NCBI GenBank assembly: GCA_016788205.1
Contig: JAEUTA010000004.1
Span: 1-64,000, forward strand
Origin: Flavobacteriales bacterium
GTDB taxonomy: Bacteria > Bacteroidota > Bacteroidia > Flavobacteriales_F > PHOS-HE28
Length of the DNA stretch: 64,000 nucleotides
Reading direction: 5' to 3'
Below the pieces are notes generated by a model. That model was given only the letters and a program-made list of their open reading frames with translations. It was not told where the DNA came from and ran no database searches. The position numbers and the translations under genes were made by a program. Below are positions 40,012 to 50,024 of this stretch, one piece after another. Position 1 is the first letter of the stretch, and each line of letters starts with the position of its first letter.

Positions 40012-41262
40012 CTACCAGCGCAGGATGCGGGAACCTTTCACCCCGTACCAGAGCATGAACAAATAGCATGGTACCATGATCCAGTAGGCGTTCTGGTGAC
40101 CGAGTGAACCACCGGCCAAGCTGCCGTAGAGCAAAGGCAGCACCGCACCACCAGCGATGGCCATTATCAACAAGGCACTACCGGTCTTCGTGTGCCTACC
40201 CAGTCCAGCGATCGCGAGCGGCCAGATCGCCGGCCACACCAAGGCATTGGCCAGACCGAGCAGGGCGATACAATAGACGCTCGCCTTGCCACTCAACATG
40301 ATCGCCGCCACGGTCAGTAGAACACCAAGCACTGCGGAAGCCGCCAGTGCCTTGGATTGACTGAAGAGCTTAGGGATGCCGAAGATGCCGATGATGTAGC
40401 CGATCACCATACAGCCCAAGGTGTAGCTCGTCAAGCTCTTGCTTTCCTCCAGCGACATGCCTTGGGATTCGCCGTACAGGCCGATCGTGTCACCGGCCAT
40501 GACCTCGACACCCACATAGAGGAACAGGGCTATAACACCCAGCACCAGATTGGGGAACGAGAGGATACCGCGGCCATCGTTGGCGGCTTCCGGTGAATCC
40601 ACTTCGGGATCCAACTCCGGCAAGGGCGAGAAACGGACCATAAGCCCAAGGCCGAAAAGCACAACGGCCATGATCCCATAGGGCATGATCACCCGACCGG
40701 CCACTTCGTCCAATCGCATCGCATAGGATGAAGGGTCCAAGGCCGCGAGTTCGGTCTTCAATGTGGCGGCATCACCCAATAGCACAGAACCCAGGATGAT
40801 CGGCGCCAAGACCCCTGCCAGCTTGTTGCAGATCCCCATGATGCTGATCCGCGCGGCGGCACTTTCGATAGGGCCTACCACGGTGATGTAAGGATTGCTC
40901 GCGGTCTGAAGCAGCGAAAGCCCAGTACCGATCACGAATAGACCGAGGAGGAAGAGCGCGTACGAGCGACCTTGGGCAGCAGGAATGAAGAGCAAAGCAC
41001 CCACAGCCATGGTGAAGAGGCCGTACATCATGCCCTTCTTCATACCCGTGCGCTGCAACAAGGCGGACATGGGCAAGGCTGTTACGAAGTAGGCGATGTA
41101 GAACGCGAACGTTACGTAGAACGGCTCGGCACCATCCTTCAGCTCGCAGATGATCTTCAGGTAGCCGATCAGCGGCCCGTTGATCCAAGTGGTGAAGCCG
41201 AATAGGAAGAACAACGCACCAAGAACAACGACCGCAGCCGTAGTGTGGGAGGAACGGGACAT
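40012..41262 (-). CDS. Sugar MFS transporter (FucP/FHS family)
   Basis: A 416-residue major facilitator permease with 12 predicted helices. The family marks are GALFFLFGFTTWINGPLIGYLK in helix 1 (about 15-36), SALLQRTGMKKGMMYGL in the loop after helix 2, and LLQTASNPYITVVGP in helix 4, all typical of L-fucose/glucose-galactose:H+ symporters. The likely cargo is a hexose or similar sugar; the exact one is unknown. It stands alone between intergenic gaps, without a neighbouring sugar kinase or isomerase. Confidence 0.87.
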   Translation of the reverse strand: MSRSSHTTAAVVVLGALFFLFGFTTWINGPLIGYLKIICELKDGAEPFYVTFAFYIAYFVTALPMSALLQRTGMKKGMMYGLFTMAVGALLFIPAAQGRSYALFLLGLFVIGTGLSLLQTASNPYITVVGPIESAAARISIMGICNKLAGVLAPIILGSVLLGDAATLKTELAALDPSSYAMRLDEVAGRVIMPYGIMAVVLFGLGLMVRFSPLPELDPEVDSPEAANDGRGILSFPNLVLGVIALFLYVGVEVMAGDTIGLYGESQGMSLEESKSLTSYTLGCMVIGYIIGIFGIPKLFSQSKALAASAVLGVLLTVAAIMLSGKASVYCIALLGLANALVWPAIWPLAIAGLGRHTKTGSALLIMAIAGGAVLPLLYGSLAGGSLGHQNAYWIMVPCYLFMLWYGVKGSRILRW

Positions 41263-41340
41263 GCGGTGAAAGTAGCCGCACCGTCCAAGGCGCTCACCCT
41301 AGGAGCAGGTACCTCGCCAACAGGACCTTGTGAACGGCCC

Positions 41341-41526
41341 TTACCAGTTCACCTCGTGTTTGTAGTACCGCGGGAAACGAATGCTCTTGCGCACCGCCTG
41401 GTAATACTTGCTCCACAGTGGTGTGGAAAGGTCGTACGGCTCCTTCGTCACTTCGCCCTCCGCCTCCTCGCGCAGCCGTACGGCTTTGGCGGCGGCATTC
41501 TTGAAATGGGCAGTCTTGCGCTTCAT
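41341..41526 (-). CDS. Small basic protein, unknown
   Basis: A possible 61-residue, Lys/Arg-rich protein (MKRKTAHFKNAAAKAVRLRE, then LSTPLWSKYYQAVRKSIRF). Codon use looks coding and the tail is aromatic and basic. There is no recognised family; RNA or ribosome association would be a guess. It occupies most of the gap between the MFS transporter gene and priA. The frame is longer upstream, but there it runs antisense into priA. Confidence 0.45.
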   Translation of the reverse strand: MKRKTAHFKNAAAKAVRLREEAEGEVTKEPYDLSTPLWSKYYQAVRKSIRFPRYYKHEVNW

Positions 41527-41554
41527 GCATATAGGACAAGTGATCGGGCCGGAA

Positions 41555-41603
41555 TGTTGCCCGCCGTTCCTCGTTCCACGTGGTGCCGCTCCTTCGCATT
41601 TCG
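41555..41603 (-). repeat. Degenerate GCAGCGG-type element upstream of priA
   Basis: The plus strand reads CCGTTCCTCG ... GTGGTGCCGCTCCTTCGC, matching the right half of the element at 13652-13741 (CGTTCCTCG ... GGGTGCCGCTCCTATCC). In both places a CACCTTTGCA sequence and a start codon follow. Confidence 0.4.
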
Positions 41604-41640
41604 CGACCGATGATCCGTGAGCGATCACCTTTGCAGCCCG

Positions 41641-44082
41641 ATGTACGCCGATGTGATCCTTCCGCTGGCCGTTCCCGGCACCTTCACGTACTCCATTCCG
41701 GAGGAACTGAACGTGCTTCCCGGCATGCGTGTGGCCGTTCCTTTCGGCCGGGGAAGAAAGCTCTACGGAGGCATCGTGCGGCGCTTGCATGGAGACGATC
41801 CGCTGCATCGCAAACCGCGCCCCATCCTATCCGTTCTGGATCAGCGGCCCATCGTGCAAGCGGAACAACTGGAGCTTTGGGACCGCATGGCCGCACATTA
41901 CCTCTGCACGCTGGGGGAAGTGATGATCGCTGCCATGCCCGGCCAGCTGACCCTTTCCAGTGAAACGCGTTTGGTCGCTGGGCCGCTCGTTGAAGAAGGC
42001 CTTCCGAACGAAGGCAGCGCCGTATTCCTTCTAAATGCCTTGGAGAACGGGCAGGTGATCACCTTGGACCAGGCCGGTGAACTGCTTGGATTGAAGGATC
42101 CGCTGCCTGCTGTGAAGCGGTTGATGGAGAAGGGCGCGTTGCTTCTGGAGGAACAACTGAAGGAGGATTGGAAGCCGCGCATGGCCACGTACATCGCGCT
42201 GACCTCGGCCTCGCGCAGCGAAGAAGCCCTTCACGCCTGGTTCGACAAGCTGGAGAAAGCGCCGAAACAGCTCCACGTGCTGATGCGCTACGTGGAGCTC
42301 AGCCAGTGCCTCACGGATTCGCCGAAGGAAGTGGAGCGCACCAAGCTGGTACACGCGAGCGGCAGCACCACAACGGTCATCAACCAGCTGATCGAGAAAG
42401 GGCTCTTTGAACGCTACGAACGCGAAGCGGGACGACCTGATCCGGCGAAAGGGCTCATCACCCCTCCCACCCTTTCAGCGGCGCAGCAGGAGGCCCTTCA
42501 AGCCATACAAGAACAGTTCAAGGCGCATGAGGTCGTGCTCCTTCGTGGTGTCACTTCAAGCGGTAAGACCGAGATCTACACCACGCTGATCGCGCAAGCC
42601 TTGCAGCGCGAAGAGCAAGTGCTCTACCTCCTGCCCGAGATCGCCCTTACCACGCAGATCATCGCGCGCTTGCGCCAACGCTTCGGGGACCGCATCGCTG
42701 TGTTCCACTCGCGCATGGCGCAGCACGAACGCACGGCTTTGTGGATGCGTTGCCTGGGTGATGAAGCGCCGGACATCATCGTGGGTGCGCGTTCCGCGAT
42801 GTTCCTTCCGATGCAGCGTATGGGACTCATCGTAGTGGATGAAGAGCATGATGGCAGCTACAAACAGCATGAGCCATCGCCCCGCTACAATGCGCGGGAC
42901 ATGGCCATCGTGCTCGCTTCGCTGCACAAGGCGAAGGTGCTGCTGGGCTCGGCCACACCCAGCATGGAGAGCCAGCACAACGCACGTACCGGCAAATACG
43001 GCCATGTGGAGTTGCTCGTGCGTTTTGGGGATGTGCAGCTTCCGAACATAACCCGCGTGGACCTGCGCGATGCAGCGAAACGTAAACTGATGCGTGGGCA
43101 CTTCACCAGCACCTTGATCGAAGGCATCCAAGGTGCGCTGGACAGACGAGAACAGATCATCGTTTTCCAGAATCGGCGCGGTTATGTGCCCGCATGGCAG
43201 TGTGAGACCTGCGGCTGGATCCCTGAGTGCGAGCAGTGCGATGTGAGCCTCACCTATCATAAGCAACAGCACCAGCTCCGTTGTCATTATTGCGGCCGTC
43301 AGTATCCCCCCCCCACGCATTGCGGAAGTTGTGGAAGCCCCCGTTTGCGCATGATCGGCTTCGGCACGGAGAAGATCGAAGAGGAGCTTGCCGAGTTCTT
43401 CCCCACCGCACGCATCGCACGGATGGACCAGGACACCACGCGCGGCAAACATGCCTTGGAGCGCATCCTTACCGCGTTCGGGCAGGGCGCGGTGGACATC
43501 CTCGTGGGCACGCAGATGGTGACAAAAGGCCTCGACTTCGACCATGTCAGCACCGTCGGCATCCTCAATGCGGATCTGTTGATGCGTTTCCCGGATTTCC
43601 GGGCCCACGAACGCGCGTTCCAATTGATGGCGCAGGTCGCAGGTCGCTCCGGGCGTAGGAAGAGCGCCGGCACGGTGATCATCCAGGCGCAGGACGTGAA
43701 CCACCCGGTACTTGAACTCGTGGTGCGTCACGATGTGGATGGCATGTACGAGCGCGAACTGGAACACCGCAAGACACATGGCTATCCACCGTTCACGCGG
43801 TTGATCCAACTCACGTTGAAACATCGTTCGGAAGAGCGCGTCGCGACCACAGCGAGCGCGTTGGCCATCGCACTGCGTGATGGGTTGGGCGATAATGTGC
43901 TCGGCCCGGAGATCCCCCCAGTTTCGCGGATCAGGGACAAGCACCTGCGTCGGTTGTTGATCAAACTGAGCCGCTCACGCCATCAGGTGGAGAAGGACTT
44001 CCTGCGAGACACGATCGATCGTGTCTTCGGCGATCCAGCGCACAGTGCGATCCAACTTGTGACGGATGTGGACCCGGTGTGA
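41641..44082 (+). CDS. priA: Primosomal replication protein N' (PriA helicase)
   Basis: An 813-residue superfamily 2 helicase that restarts stalled replication forks. The DNA-binding N-terminus (YADVILPLAVPGTFTYSIPE) is followed by Walker A GVTSSGKTE (about 305-313), the DEEH box IVVDEEHDGSYKQ, and helicase motif III-like LLGSATPSMES. A zinc-binding region follows with CETCGWIPECEQCD and CHYCGRQY...CGSCGSP, then motifs V/VI in VGTQMVTKGLDFDHV and QVAGRSGR. The zinc region contains a run of nine C bases (43306-43314 region, coding PPP). The ATG at 41641 is right at the domain. Confidence 0.94.
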   Translation: MYADVILPLAVPGTFTYSIPEELNVLPGMRVAVPFGRGRKLYGGIVRRLHGDDPLHRKPRPILSVLDQRPIVQAEQLELWDRMAAHYLCTLGEVMIAAMPGQLTLSSETRLVAGPLVEEGLPNEGSAVFLLNALENGQVITLDQAGELLGLKDPLPAVKRLMEKGALLLEEQLKEDWKPRMATYIALTSASRSEEALHAWFDKLEKAPKQLHVLMRYVELSQCLTDSPKEVERTKLVHASGSTTTVINQLIEKGLFERYEREAGRPDPAKGLITPPTLSAAQQEALQAIQEQFKAHEVVLLRGVTSSGKTEIYTTLIAQALQREEQVLYLLPEIALTTQIIARLRQRFGDRIAVFHSRMAQHERTALWMRCLGDEAPDIIVGARSAMFLPMQRMGLIVVDEEHDGSYKQHEPSPRYNARDMAIVLASLHKAKVLLGSATPSMESQHNARTGKYGHVELLVRFGDVQLPNITRVDLRDAAKRKLMRGHFTSTLIEGIQGALDRREQIIVFQNRRGYVPAWQCETCGWIPECEQCDVSLTYHKQQHQLRCHYCGRQYPPPTHCGSCGSPRLRMIGFGTEKIEEELAEFFPTARIARMDQDTTRGKHALERILTAFGQGAVDILVGTQMVTKGLDFDHVSTVGILNADLLMRFPDFRAHERAFQLMAQVAGRSGRRKSAGTVIIQAQDVNHPVLELVVRHDVDGMYERELEHRKTHGYPPFTRLIQLTLKHRSEERVATTASALAIALRDGLGDNVLGPEIPPVSRIRDKHLRRLLIKLSRSRHQVEKDFLRDTIDRVFGDPAHSAIQLVTDVDPV

Positions 44083-44088
44083 ACCGAA

Positions 44089-44742
44089 CTAGCGCGAGCC
44101 GGCCTGTTGCAATGCTGCCCAGATGCCACCAGAAGGTGGTTCAGCGATGACCGATGTCGCAGCGCCCGAAACAGGATGAAGGAACGTGATCGAACGGGCG
44201 TGCAAGGCGATGGTGCGATCCTTTTCGCCACGCCGTGCACCATACTTCACATCACCCTTGATCGGATGGCCGGACAGGCTGAGCTGCACGCGGATCTGGT
44301 GGAATGCTCCACCATGGGGAACCACTTCCAACAGCGAGTAACGATCCCCGCGGCCCAGTAAGTTCACCGCCAACGAAACGTCACGGTCATCCGTATCGCC
44401 CCCCGCACGGGCCTTATGCCTCTGTGGGTCATGTGTGATCGTGTGCCGAAGCAACACCCCGGCTTTGTAGCTCCCTTGAACGATCGCCCAATATGTTTTG
44501 CTGATCGTGCGCTTTTGGAACCCATCGTTGAGCGTACGTGCGGCCTCCAGCGTGCGCGCGAAGAGCATCACCCCGCTCACCGGTCGGTCCAGGCGGTGTA
44601 CGAGCTGAAGTCCACCATCATTCAGTTGGCTCCGTAGAAGCGAAAGCACATCCGGATCACCGGTCTGGTCCCCTTGCGATGGAACGCCACCTGGCTTCCT
44701 CACCGCCACGACTTGCTCATCGATCCATAGGACCTCCAACAT
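44089..44742 (-). CDS. RluA-family pseudouridine synthase
   Basis: A 217-residue single-domain pseudouridine synthase. The catalytic block is LQLVHRLDRPVSGVMLFART with the active aspartate at D52; VVPHGGAFHQIRVQLSLSGH and IALHARSITFLHP follow as usual. It lacks an S4 RNA-binding domain, as in RluA/TruC-type enzymes. It isomerises specific uridines in rRNA or tRNA; which site cannot be told. It starts 4 bp after the panB stop, and its end lies 6 bp from the convergent priA stop. The ATG at 44742 is preferred over an upstream start inside panB. Confidence 0.85.
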   Translation of the reverse strand: MLEVLWIDEQVVAVRKPGGVPSQGDQTGDPDVLSLLRSQLNDGGLQLVHRLDRPVSGVMLFARTLEAARTLNDGFQKRTISKTYWAIVQGSYKAGVLLRHTITHDPQRHKARAGGDTDDRDVSLAVNLLGRGDRYSLLEVVPHGGAFHQIRVQLSLSGHPIKGDVKYGARRGEKDRTIALHARSITFLHPVSGAATSVIAEPPSGGIWAALQQAGSR

Positions 44743-44746
44743 CCGT

Positions 44747-45565
44747 TCAGTACTGCTCGTCGCTGCTGGGGAATGAGCGGGAACGCACATCCGCGATATA
44801 CCCGGATACTGCGCCTGTGATCACCCCATGCAGATCCGCGTAGCGACGCAGGAAGCGCGGATTGAACTCGTTATTGATGCCAAGCATATCGTGCAGTACC
44901 AATACCTGTCCGTCAACACCGTTCCCGGCACCGATACCGATCACTGGAATGCTCACGCTCTTGGCCACCTCTTCCGCCAGTTTCGCCGGGATCTTCTCCA
45001 GCACCAATGCAAAGCAACCGGCTTCTTCCAAGAGCTTGGCGTCCGCGCGCAGGCGATCGGCCTCTTCCTGCTCTTTTGCGCGTACTACATAGGTGCCGAA
45101 CTTGTAGATGCTCTGTGGTGTCAATCCCAAATGTCCCATTACGGGTATCCCCGCAGTCAGAATGCGTTCGATGGATGTTAACACTTCTTTGCCGCCTTCG
45201 AGCTTCACCGCATGGGCACCGCTCTCCTTCATGATCCGGATGGCCGAGTTGAGCGCCCCTTTCGAATTACCTTGATACGTACCGAAAGGCAGGTCCACCA
45301 CGATCAGGGCGCGGGCACTTCCTCGCACCACTGCAGAAGCATGGTAGATCATCTGATCCAAGGTGATAGGCAGGGTCGTTTCATGCCCGGCCATCACATT
45401 GCTGGCGCTGTCGCCAACGAGTATCACATCGATACCGGCCGCGTCCACCAGGCGCGCGAGTGAGTAGTCGTACGCCGTGAGCATGGAGATCCTCTGGCCA
45501 CCGGCCTTCATCTCCTGCAGCGTATGTGTCGTCACGCGCTTTACCGTCTTCAATTGGGTGCTCAT
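44747..45565 (-). CDS. panB: 3-methyl-2-oxobutanoate hydroxymethyltransferase
   Basis: A 272-residue PanB, the first enzyme of pantothenate (coenzyme A) synthesis, adding a hydroxymethyl group from methylene-tetrahydrofolate to ketoisovalerate. Motifs: [40 protein letters not shown] (metal-binding aspartate), [19 protein letters not shown] and [20 protein letters not shown] (all read in short blocks). The other half of pantothenate is beta-alanine, which the pyrimidine island elsewhere in this window would produce. It is the first gene of a two-gene unit with the pseudouridine synthase. Confidence 0.94.
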   Translation of the reverse strand: MSTQLKTVKRVTTHTLQEMKAGGQRISMLTAYDYSLARLVDAAGIDVILVGDSASNVMAGHETTLPITLDQMIYHASAVVRGSARALIVVDLPFGTYQGNSKGALNSAIRIMKESGAHAVKLEGGKEVLTSIERILTAGIPVMGHLGLTPQSIYKFGTYVVRAKEQEEADRLRADAKLLEEAGCFALVLEKIPAKLAEEVAKSVSIPVIGIGAGNGVDGQVLVLHDMLGINNEFNPRFLRRYADLHGVITGAVSGYIADVRSRSFPSSDEQY

Positions 45566-45678
45566 GGTGGGGTAAAACTACGCCCGATCCAACGGCCGGG
45601 TCTCTTGCCGTTCTCCCGACCGGGAGTACCGTTGGCCGTTGTGCGGCCGCTACACCCGGCTTGCCACGAGCGGCCTTC

Positions 45679-45686
45679 TATCTTTG
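45679..45686 (+). promoter_or_regulatory. Candidate -7 box for the DUF4249-like gene
   Basis: TATCTTTG is an exact match to the Bacteroidota -7 consensus TAnnTTTG, 36 bases before the ATG at 45723. The -33 TTG box is not well placed. Confidence 0.5.
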
Positions 45687-45722
45687 ACACCTTGACCGGA
45701 AAAAGCCTTCCCGTCCCAGCAC

Positions 45723-46796
45723 ATGCAACGAGTCGCCCTATTACTTGGAACCGCCGCTCTAATAGGCGGTTGCAGCACGGATCTGGAGATCAACGCGCCT
45801 TACAAGGATATCACTATCGTGCATGGCTTGTTGAACATGCGGGATTCTGTTCAGTACGTAAAGATCAGCAAGGCTTTCCTGGGGGAGGGTGATGCACTGC
45901 TCTACGCCCAGATCCAGGATTCGAACGAATGGGGTCCCGGTGCTATCGAATCGGCCCGTGTCGTACGCAAGTTGAACGGCAACGTTGTGGGAACTTTTCA
46001 ACTGTACGACACGGTGATCACGGATCGCGAACCTGGAACGTTCTATTACCCGGAGCAGACCATCCACTATTTCGTGGACCCGTTCACCCGGAACATTCCG
46101 CAAGGCGGGGTGCCGACCACCATGCACCTCGACCATGACAGCGATTACGAGCTTCAGCTCCGCATCAAGGGTCAGGACATCACTGCGACCACCAGCATCG
46201 TGAACGACTTCAGCTTTGTCAGCGCCGACCAAGCCACCACCGTGCCTATCCAGCTCCACAATGGATCGGATTACGGCACTTTCGATCTCAACTGGTCTTC
46301 CAGCCGCGACGGCAAGCGTTATGTCGCCGATTACACGTTCCACTACAAAGAGGTCACCGGAACGGACACGGTGATCAAGCAGTATACGCAACGCTTAGGC
46401 ACACGTGTGAGCAGCAACCCGGATGGCAGCGAGCCCATGAGCGTGCTACTGGACGGCGAGCAATTCTTCAGCTCAGTGGCCTCAGCGGTGGGTAACGCCA
46501 CAGTGGATCAGCGGATCTTCATGGGGATCGATTTCACGGTAGCCGTTGCTAACAGCGACTTCCACACGTACCTGACATTGACCGAACCCGTAACAGGGAT
46601 CGTTCAAGACCGCCCGTTGTATACTAACGTGAGCAATGGATATGGCATCTTCGGTGGGCGTTACGTGAAGTACATATTCGGCAAACGACTGGATAGCAAC
46701 AGCTTGAACCAATTGTGTGACGGCCCTGTGACCGGAACACTTCGATTCTGCTCAGGCATGTCAGGGGACGTGGTCAGCCCACACTATTGTCCCTGA
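45723..46796 (+). CDS. DUF4249-like lipoprotein
   Basis: A 357-residue lipoprotein. The signal peptide LLLGTAALIGGC ends in a lipobox cysteine (residue 17). The mature sequence resembles DUF4249 proteins, which lie on the Bacteroidota surface, often beside TonB-dependent receptors: an early strand pair IVHGLLNMRDSVQYVKISKA and a mid segment HDSDYELQLRIKGQDITATT. No TonB receptor gene is adjacent here, so its partner is unknown. A candidate promoter box is upstream and a terminator hairpin follows. Confidence 0.68.
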   Translation: MQRVALLLGTAALIGGCSTDLEINAPYKDITIVHGLLNMRDSVQYVKISKAFLGEGDALLYAQIQDSNEWGPGAIESARVVRKLNGNVVGTFQLYDTVITDREPGTFYYPEQTIHYFVDPFTRNIPQGGVPTTMHLDHDSDYELQLRIKGQDITATTSIVNDFSFVSADQATTVPIQLHNGSDYGTFDLNWSSSRDGKRYVADYTFHYKEVTGTDTVIKQYTQRLGTRVSSNPDGSEPMSVLLDGEQFFSSVASAVGNATVDQRIFMGIDFTVAVANSDFHTYLTLTEPVTGIVQDRPLYTNVSNGYGIFGGRYVKYIFGKRLDSNSLNQLCDGPVTGTLRFCSGMSGDVVSPHYCP

Positions 46797-46819
46797 CGAT
46801 CTGTCCATTTGGCAGTTCG

Positions 46820-46843
46820 GAAGCCCGCTCCATGGCGGGCTTC
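46820..46843 (+). terminator. Terminator after the DUF4249-like gene
   Basis: The stem GAAGCCCGC / GCGGGCTTC with a 6-nt loop, followed by GCCTTTCTT. Confidence 0.68.
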
Positions 46844-46945
46844 GCCTTTCTTGGCAGAGTTAGCCGCTTGGTCGACCTATGGCACAGGCATTGACAAGGG
46901 CGGTCGTCGGCCATAACGGTATGGGCCGATGAACCAACCAAGACT

Positions 46946-48853
46946 ATGAGCAAGATCATCGGGATCGATCTGGGGACCACGAACAGTTGCGTAGCCGTAA
47001 TGGAGGGCAACGAACCGGTGGTGATCGCCAACAGTGAAGGCAAGCGCACCACACCCAGCGTGGTCGCATTCGTGGAAGGAGGAGAACGTAAAGTGGGTGA
47101 TCCCGCCAAGCGTCAGGCCATCACCAACCCGACCAATACGATCTACTCCATCAAACGTTTCATGGGCAACTCGTTCGACGAGAGTTCCAAGGAAGCCGGC
47201 CGTGTGCCCTACAAAGTGGAGCGCGGACCGGGGAACACGCCCCGCGTGCAGACGGGTGACCGTCAGTACACCCCGCAGGAGATCAGCGCCATGATCCTGC
47301 AGAAGATGAAGAAAACGGCGGAAGACTACCTCGGCACCACCGTGACCGAAGCGGTCATCACCGTACCGGCCTATTTCAACGACGCGCAGCGCCAAGCCAC
47401 GAAGGAAGCAGGCGAGATCGCCGGTTTGAAGGTGCGACGCATCATCAACGAGCCGACCGCTGCCGCACTGGCTTACGGCCTGGACAAAAAGAACATCGAT
47501 CAAAAGATCGTGGTGTTCGACTGTGGTGGCGGTACGCACGACGTGAGCGTACTGGAACTGGGCGACGGCGTTTTCGAAGTGAAGAGCACGGACGGTGACA
47601 CACACCTGGGCGGTGACGACTTCGACCAGGTCATCATCGACTGGCTGGCCGACGAGTTCAAGAACGACGAAGGCTTGGATCTCCGGAAGGACCCGATGGC
47701 TCTTCAGCGCCTGAAAGACGCGGCCGAAAAGGCCAAGATCGAACTGAGCTCCACCACGACCAGCGAGATCAACCTCCCGTACATCATGCCGGTGAACGGC
47801 ATCCCGAAGCACTTGGTCCGCAGCCTAAGCCGCGCCAAGTTCGAGCAACTGGCGGACAGCCTCATCAAGCGTACCATCGCTCCGTGTGAAAGCGCCCTAA
47901 AGAACGCAGGCCTGAAGACCAGCGACATCGACGAGGTGATCCTCGTGGGTGGCAGCACCCGTATCCCTGCTATCCAGGAGGCGGTAAAGAAGTTCTTCGG
48001 TAAAGAGCCCAGCAAAGGCGTGAACCCCGATGAAGTAGTGGCCGTTGGTGCCGCCATTCAAGGCGGAGTGCTCTCCGGTGATGTGAAGGACGTTCTGCTT
48101 CTTGACGTTACCCCGCTGAGCCTCGGTATCGAGACCATGGGCGGTGTAATGACCAAGTTGATCGAAGCCAACACCACGATCCCTACCAAGAAGAGCGAGA
48201 CCTTCAGCACGGCCAGCGACAGCCAGCCCAGCGTGGAGATCCATGTGCTCCAAGGCGAACGCCCCATGGCAGCAGGCAACCGCACTATCGGTCGCTTCCA
48301 CTTGGATGGCATCCCACCCGCACCCCGCGGCGTTCCGCAGATCGAAGTGACCTTCGACATCGACGCCAACGGTATCCTGCACGTGGGTGCCAAGGACAAG
48401 GCCACGGGTAAGGAGCAGAGCATCCGCATCGAAGCCAGCAGCGGTCTCAGCAAAGAGGACATCGAGAAGATGAAGAAGGAAGCCGAGGCCAACGCCGACA
48501 GCGACCGCATCGCTCGCGAACGCGTGGACAAGCTGAACCAAGCTGACAGCCTCATCTTCCAGACCGAGAAGCAGCTGAAGGAGTTCGGTGACAAGATCCC
48601 CGCCGACAAGAAGCAACCGATCGAGGACGCACTGGGCAAACTGAAGACCGCCCATGCCGCCCAGGACCTCTCCGGTGTGGACAGCGCTATGGCCGAACTG
48701 AACAACGTGTTCTCCGCAGCCAGCGAAGACATGTACAAGGCTGCACAAGAAGCGCAGGCAAGCGGTGCTTCTGGAGGATCACAGGCCAACGCTTCCGGCG
48801 ATGCCGAAGTGAAGGATGTGGATTTCGAAGAAGTGAAGGACGACAAGAAGTGA
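46946..48853 (+). CDS. dnaK: Chaperone protein DnaK (Hsp70)
   Basis: A 635-residue Hsp70. The ATPase signatures are all present: [17 protein letters not shown] at the start, [19 protein letters not shown] (about 191-209), and [18 protein letters not shown] (about 331-348), followed by the [10 protein letters not shown] linker and the substrate domain. The C-terminus ends in a flexible Gly/Ser/Ala stretch and an acidic tail ([12 protein letters not shown]). It folds proteins and handles stress with DnaJ and GrpE, neither of which is encoded next to it. A strong bidirectional terminator follows. Confidence 0.96.
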   Translation: MSKIIGIDLGTTNSCVAVMEGNEPVVIANSEGKRTTPSVVAFVEGGERKVGDPAKRQAITNPTNTIYSIKRFMGNSFDESSKEAGRVPYKVERGPGNTPRVQTGDRQYTPQEISAMILQKMKKTAEDYLGTTVTEAVITVPAYFNDAQRQATKEAGEIAGLKVRRIINEPTAAALAYGLDKKNIDQKIVVFDCGGGTHDVSVLELGDGVFEVKSTDGDTHLGGDDFDQVIIDWLADEFKNDEGLDLRKDPMALQRLKDAAEKAKIELSSTTTSEINLPYIMPVNGIPKHLVRSLSRAKFEQLADSLIKRTIAPCESALKNAGLKTSDIDEVILVGGSTRIPAIQEAVKKFFGKEPSKGVNPDEVVAVGAAIQGGVLSGDVKDVLLLDVTPLSLGIETMGGVMTKLIEANTTIPTKKSETFSTASDSQPSVEIHVLQGERPMAAGNRTIGRFHLDGIPPAPRGVPQIEVTFDIDANGILHVGAKDKATGKEQSIRIEASSGLSKEDIEKMKKEAEANADSDRIARERVDKLNQADSLIFQTEKQLKEFGDKIPADKKQPIEDALGKLKTAHAAQDLSGVDSAMAELNNVFSAASEDMYKAAQEAQASGASGGSQANASGDAEVKDVDFEEVKDDKK

Positions 48854-48872
48854 CCTGAGTCGCACTCGAACG

Positions 48873-48900
48873 AAAAGCCCCGCCTAGCAGCGGGGCTTTT
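48873..48900. terminator. Bidirectional terminator after dnaK
   Basis: A perfect 11-bp stem AAAAGCCCCGC / GCGGGGCTTTT with a 6-nt loop, flanked by A and T runs. It sits between convergent genes. Confidence 0.85.
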
Positions 48901-48918
48901 CCATGTCAGGTTCGGCCT

Positions 48919-49662
48919 TCAATGGCGAGATGCCAGTTTTCCATCCTGATAATCTTCACGTTTGGTGACCACCCCTGCCGTATCGAAATAGGTCCACGTA
49001 CCGATCCGTTGGGTATCCATGCGCGTCGGGTCATAGCGTGCGTGCCCTTCGGAACGGAGCGCACCACCGGGATGGAACTCGCGCTGTTCGAACTCCAGGA
49101 GTTTCCTATCCGTCAAGTGCAGCGTGCTGATCGGGTGACCATCGGCTGAATACAGGTCCATCTTGATGAAGTACGGCTCTGATCGGTGCCGTTCTTCGGC
49201 GTAGCGGAGTTTGCCATCCACATAGTGGTCCTCGTACGAAACAGAAACGCCGTTCACATAACGAGCTTCTGAACGCACCTGTCCATTGCGGTGGAACGTG
49301 CGCAACACGCACTTCACGGCGTCGATGGAGCGGAACTCACGCTCCAATTCACCGGTAGGATGATAATTCTTGTACACGGTGAGCTTTCCGCCGTCGTAAT
49401 AGCCACGGTGCTTCAGAACCCCGTCCGGATAGTGATCCTCGACCCAGCCGATGCACGGATAGCCCCCGCAGGTACGCACGGAATCGCCACCCAACGCTCC
49501 GTTCAAGGCTTCGTAGGCGTTCAAGTCCGGAGAGGGGTCATCACCGATATCCCCCATCACATAATGCTCATCCTCAGCGATCAACTCGCGTTCAGGTTGA
49601 GCATGCGCTAGGAAAGAGCAGGAAAGTAGGGAGAGGGAACAATAGCGAAGGAATGGTCCCAT
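48919..49662 (-). CDS. Secreted MORN-like repeat protein
   Basis: A 247-residue exported protein (signal peptide about LLSCSFLAHA, cleavage near residue 22) made mostly of MORN/YwqK-type repeats: YPDGVLKHRGYYDGGKLTVY, YHPTGELEREFRS, FHRNGQVRSEARYVNG, HYVDGKLRYAEE and FHPGGALRSEGHARYD. Such repeats form a flat beta-hairpin ladder and are common in Bacteroidota proteins and in some toxin-antitoxin annotations. The function is unknown; envelope binding is likely. It is convergent with dnaK across a terminator. Confidence 0.78.
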   Translation of the reverse strand: MGPFLRYCSLSLLSCSFLAHAQPERELIAEDEHYVMGDIGDDPSPDLNAYEALNGALGGDSVRTCGGYPCIGWVEDHYPDGVLKHRGYYDGGKLTVYKNYHPTGELEREFRSIDAVKCVLRTFHRNGQVRSEARYVNGVSVSYEDHYVDGKLRYAEERHRSEPYFIKMDLYSADGHPISTLHLTDRKLLEFEQREFHPGGALRSEGHARYDPTRMDTQRIGTWTYFDTAGVVTKREDYQDGKLASRH

Positions 49663-50024
49663 AGGGCTTGAACGCTTTCCATCAGCACATGGTTACCGCC
49701 TTATGGAATTGAAGTGCCCACCTCATACAAGCCCACCCTCGTCGTCGAAGAAAATAATCGATTCGTCGAGCAATGAACACTCTTCATCTGAGAACTACCG
49801 GCATCCTCAGCAGCCGAGGGATGGACACAGAAGATTGATAATCAAGGGATTAAAGATGAGCAACTCGCTTTCAAGCAAATCCTGGCCAATCTCATTGATC
49901 TTCAATTGGTCGACAAAAAACACCAGTTCGAATGTAAAACTCAATCATTAATCGACGAAAAAGAGTTGACACTCGCTGGACGATCCTCTCAACTTGCGGG
50001 TCGGAACAAGAAAACACATGTATC
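49663..50024. other. AT-rich divergent intergenic region
   Basis: 362 bp between two divergent secreted-protein genes, much more AT-rich than the surroundings, especially 49740-49990. It contains no open frame of protein-like composition and no clear TAnnTTTG box, though an AAAAGAGTTGACACT sequence at about 49959 could be part of a promoter for the large T9SS protein. It may hold regulatory sites or remnants. Confidence 0.35.

Noticed and set aside
45900..45960. GATTCGAAC-type sequence resembling a tRNA T-arm
   Set aside because: It lies within the lipoprotein coding sequence and no cloverleaf can be drawn around it.
47515..47575. Unusual residues in the DnaK phosphate motif ([12 protein letters not shown] instead of DLGGGTFDISI)
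   Set aside because: As far as I recall, a histidine at this place is normal in DnaK of Bacteroidota; the rest of the protein is standard.
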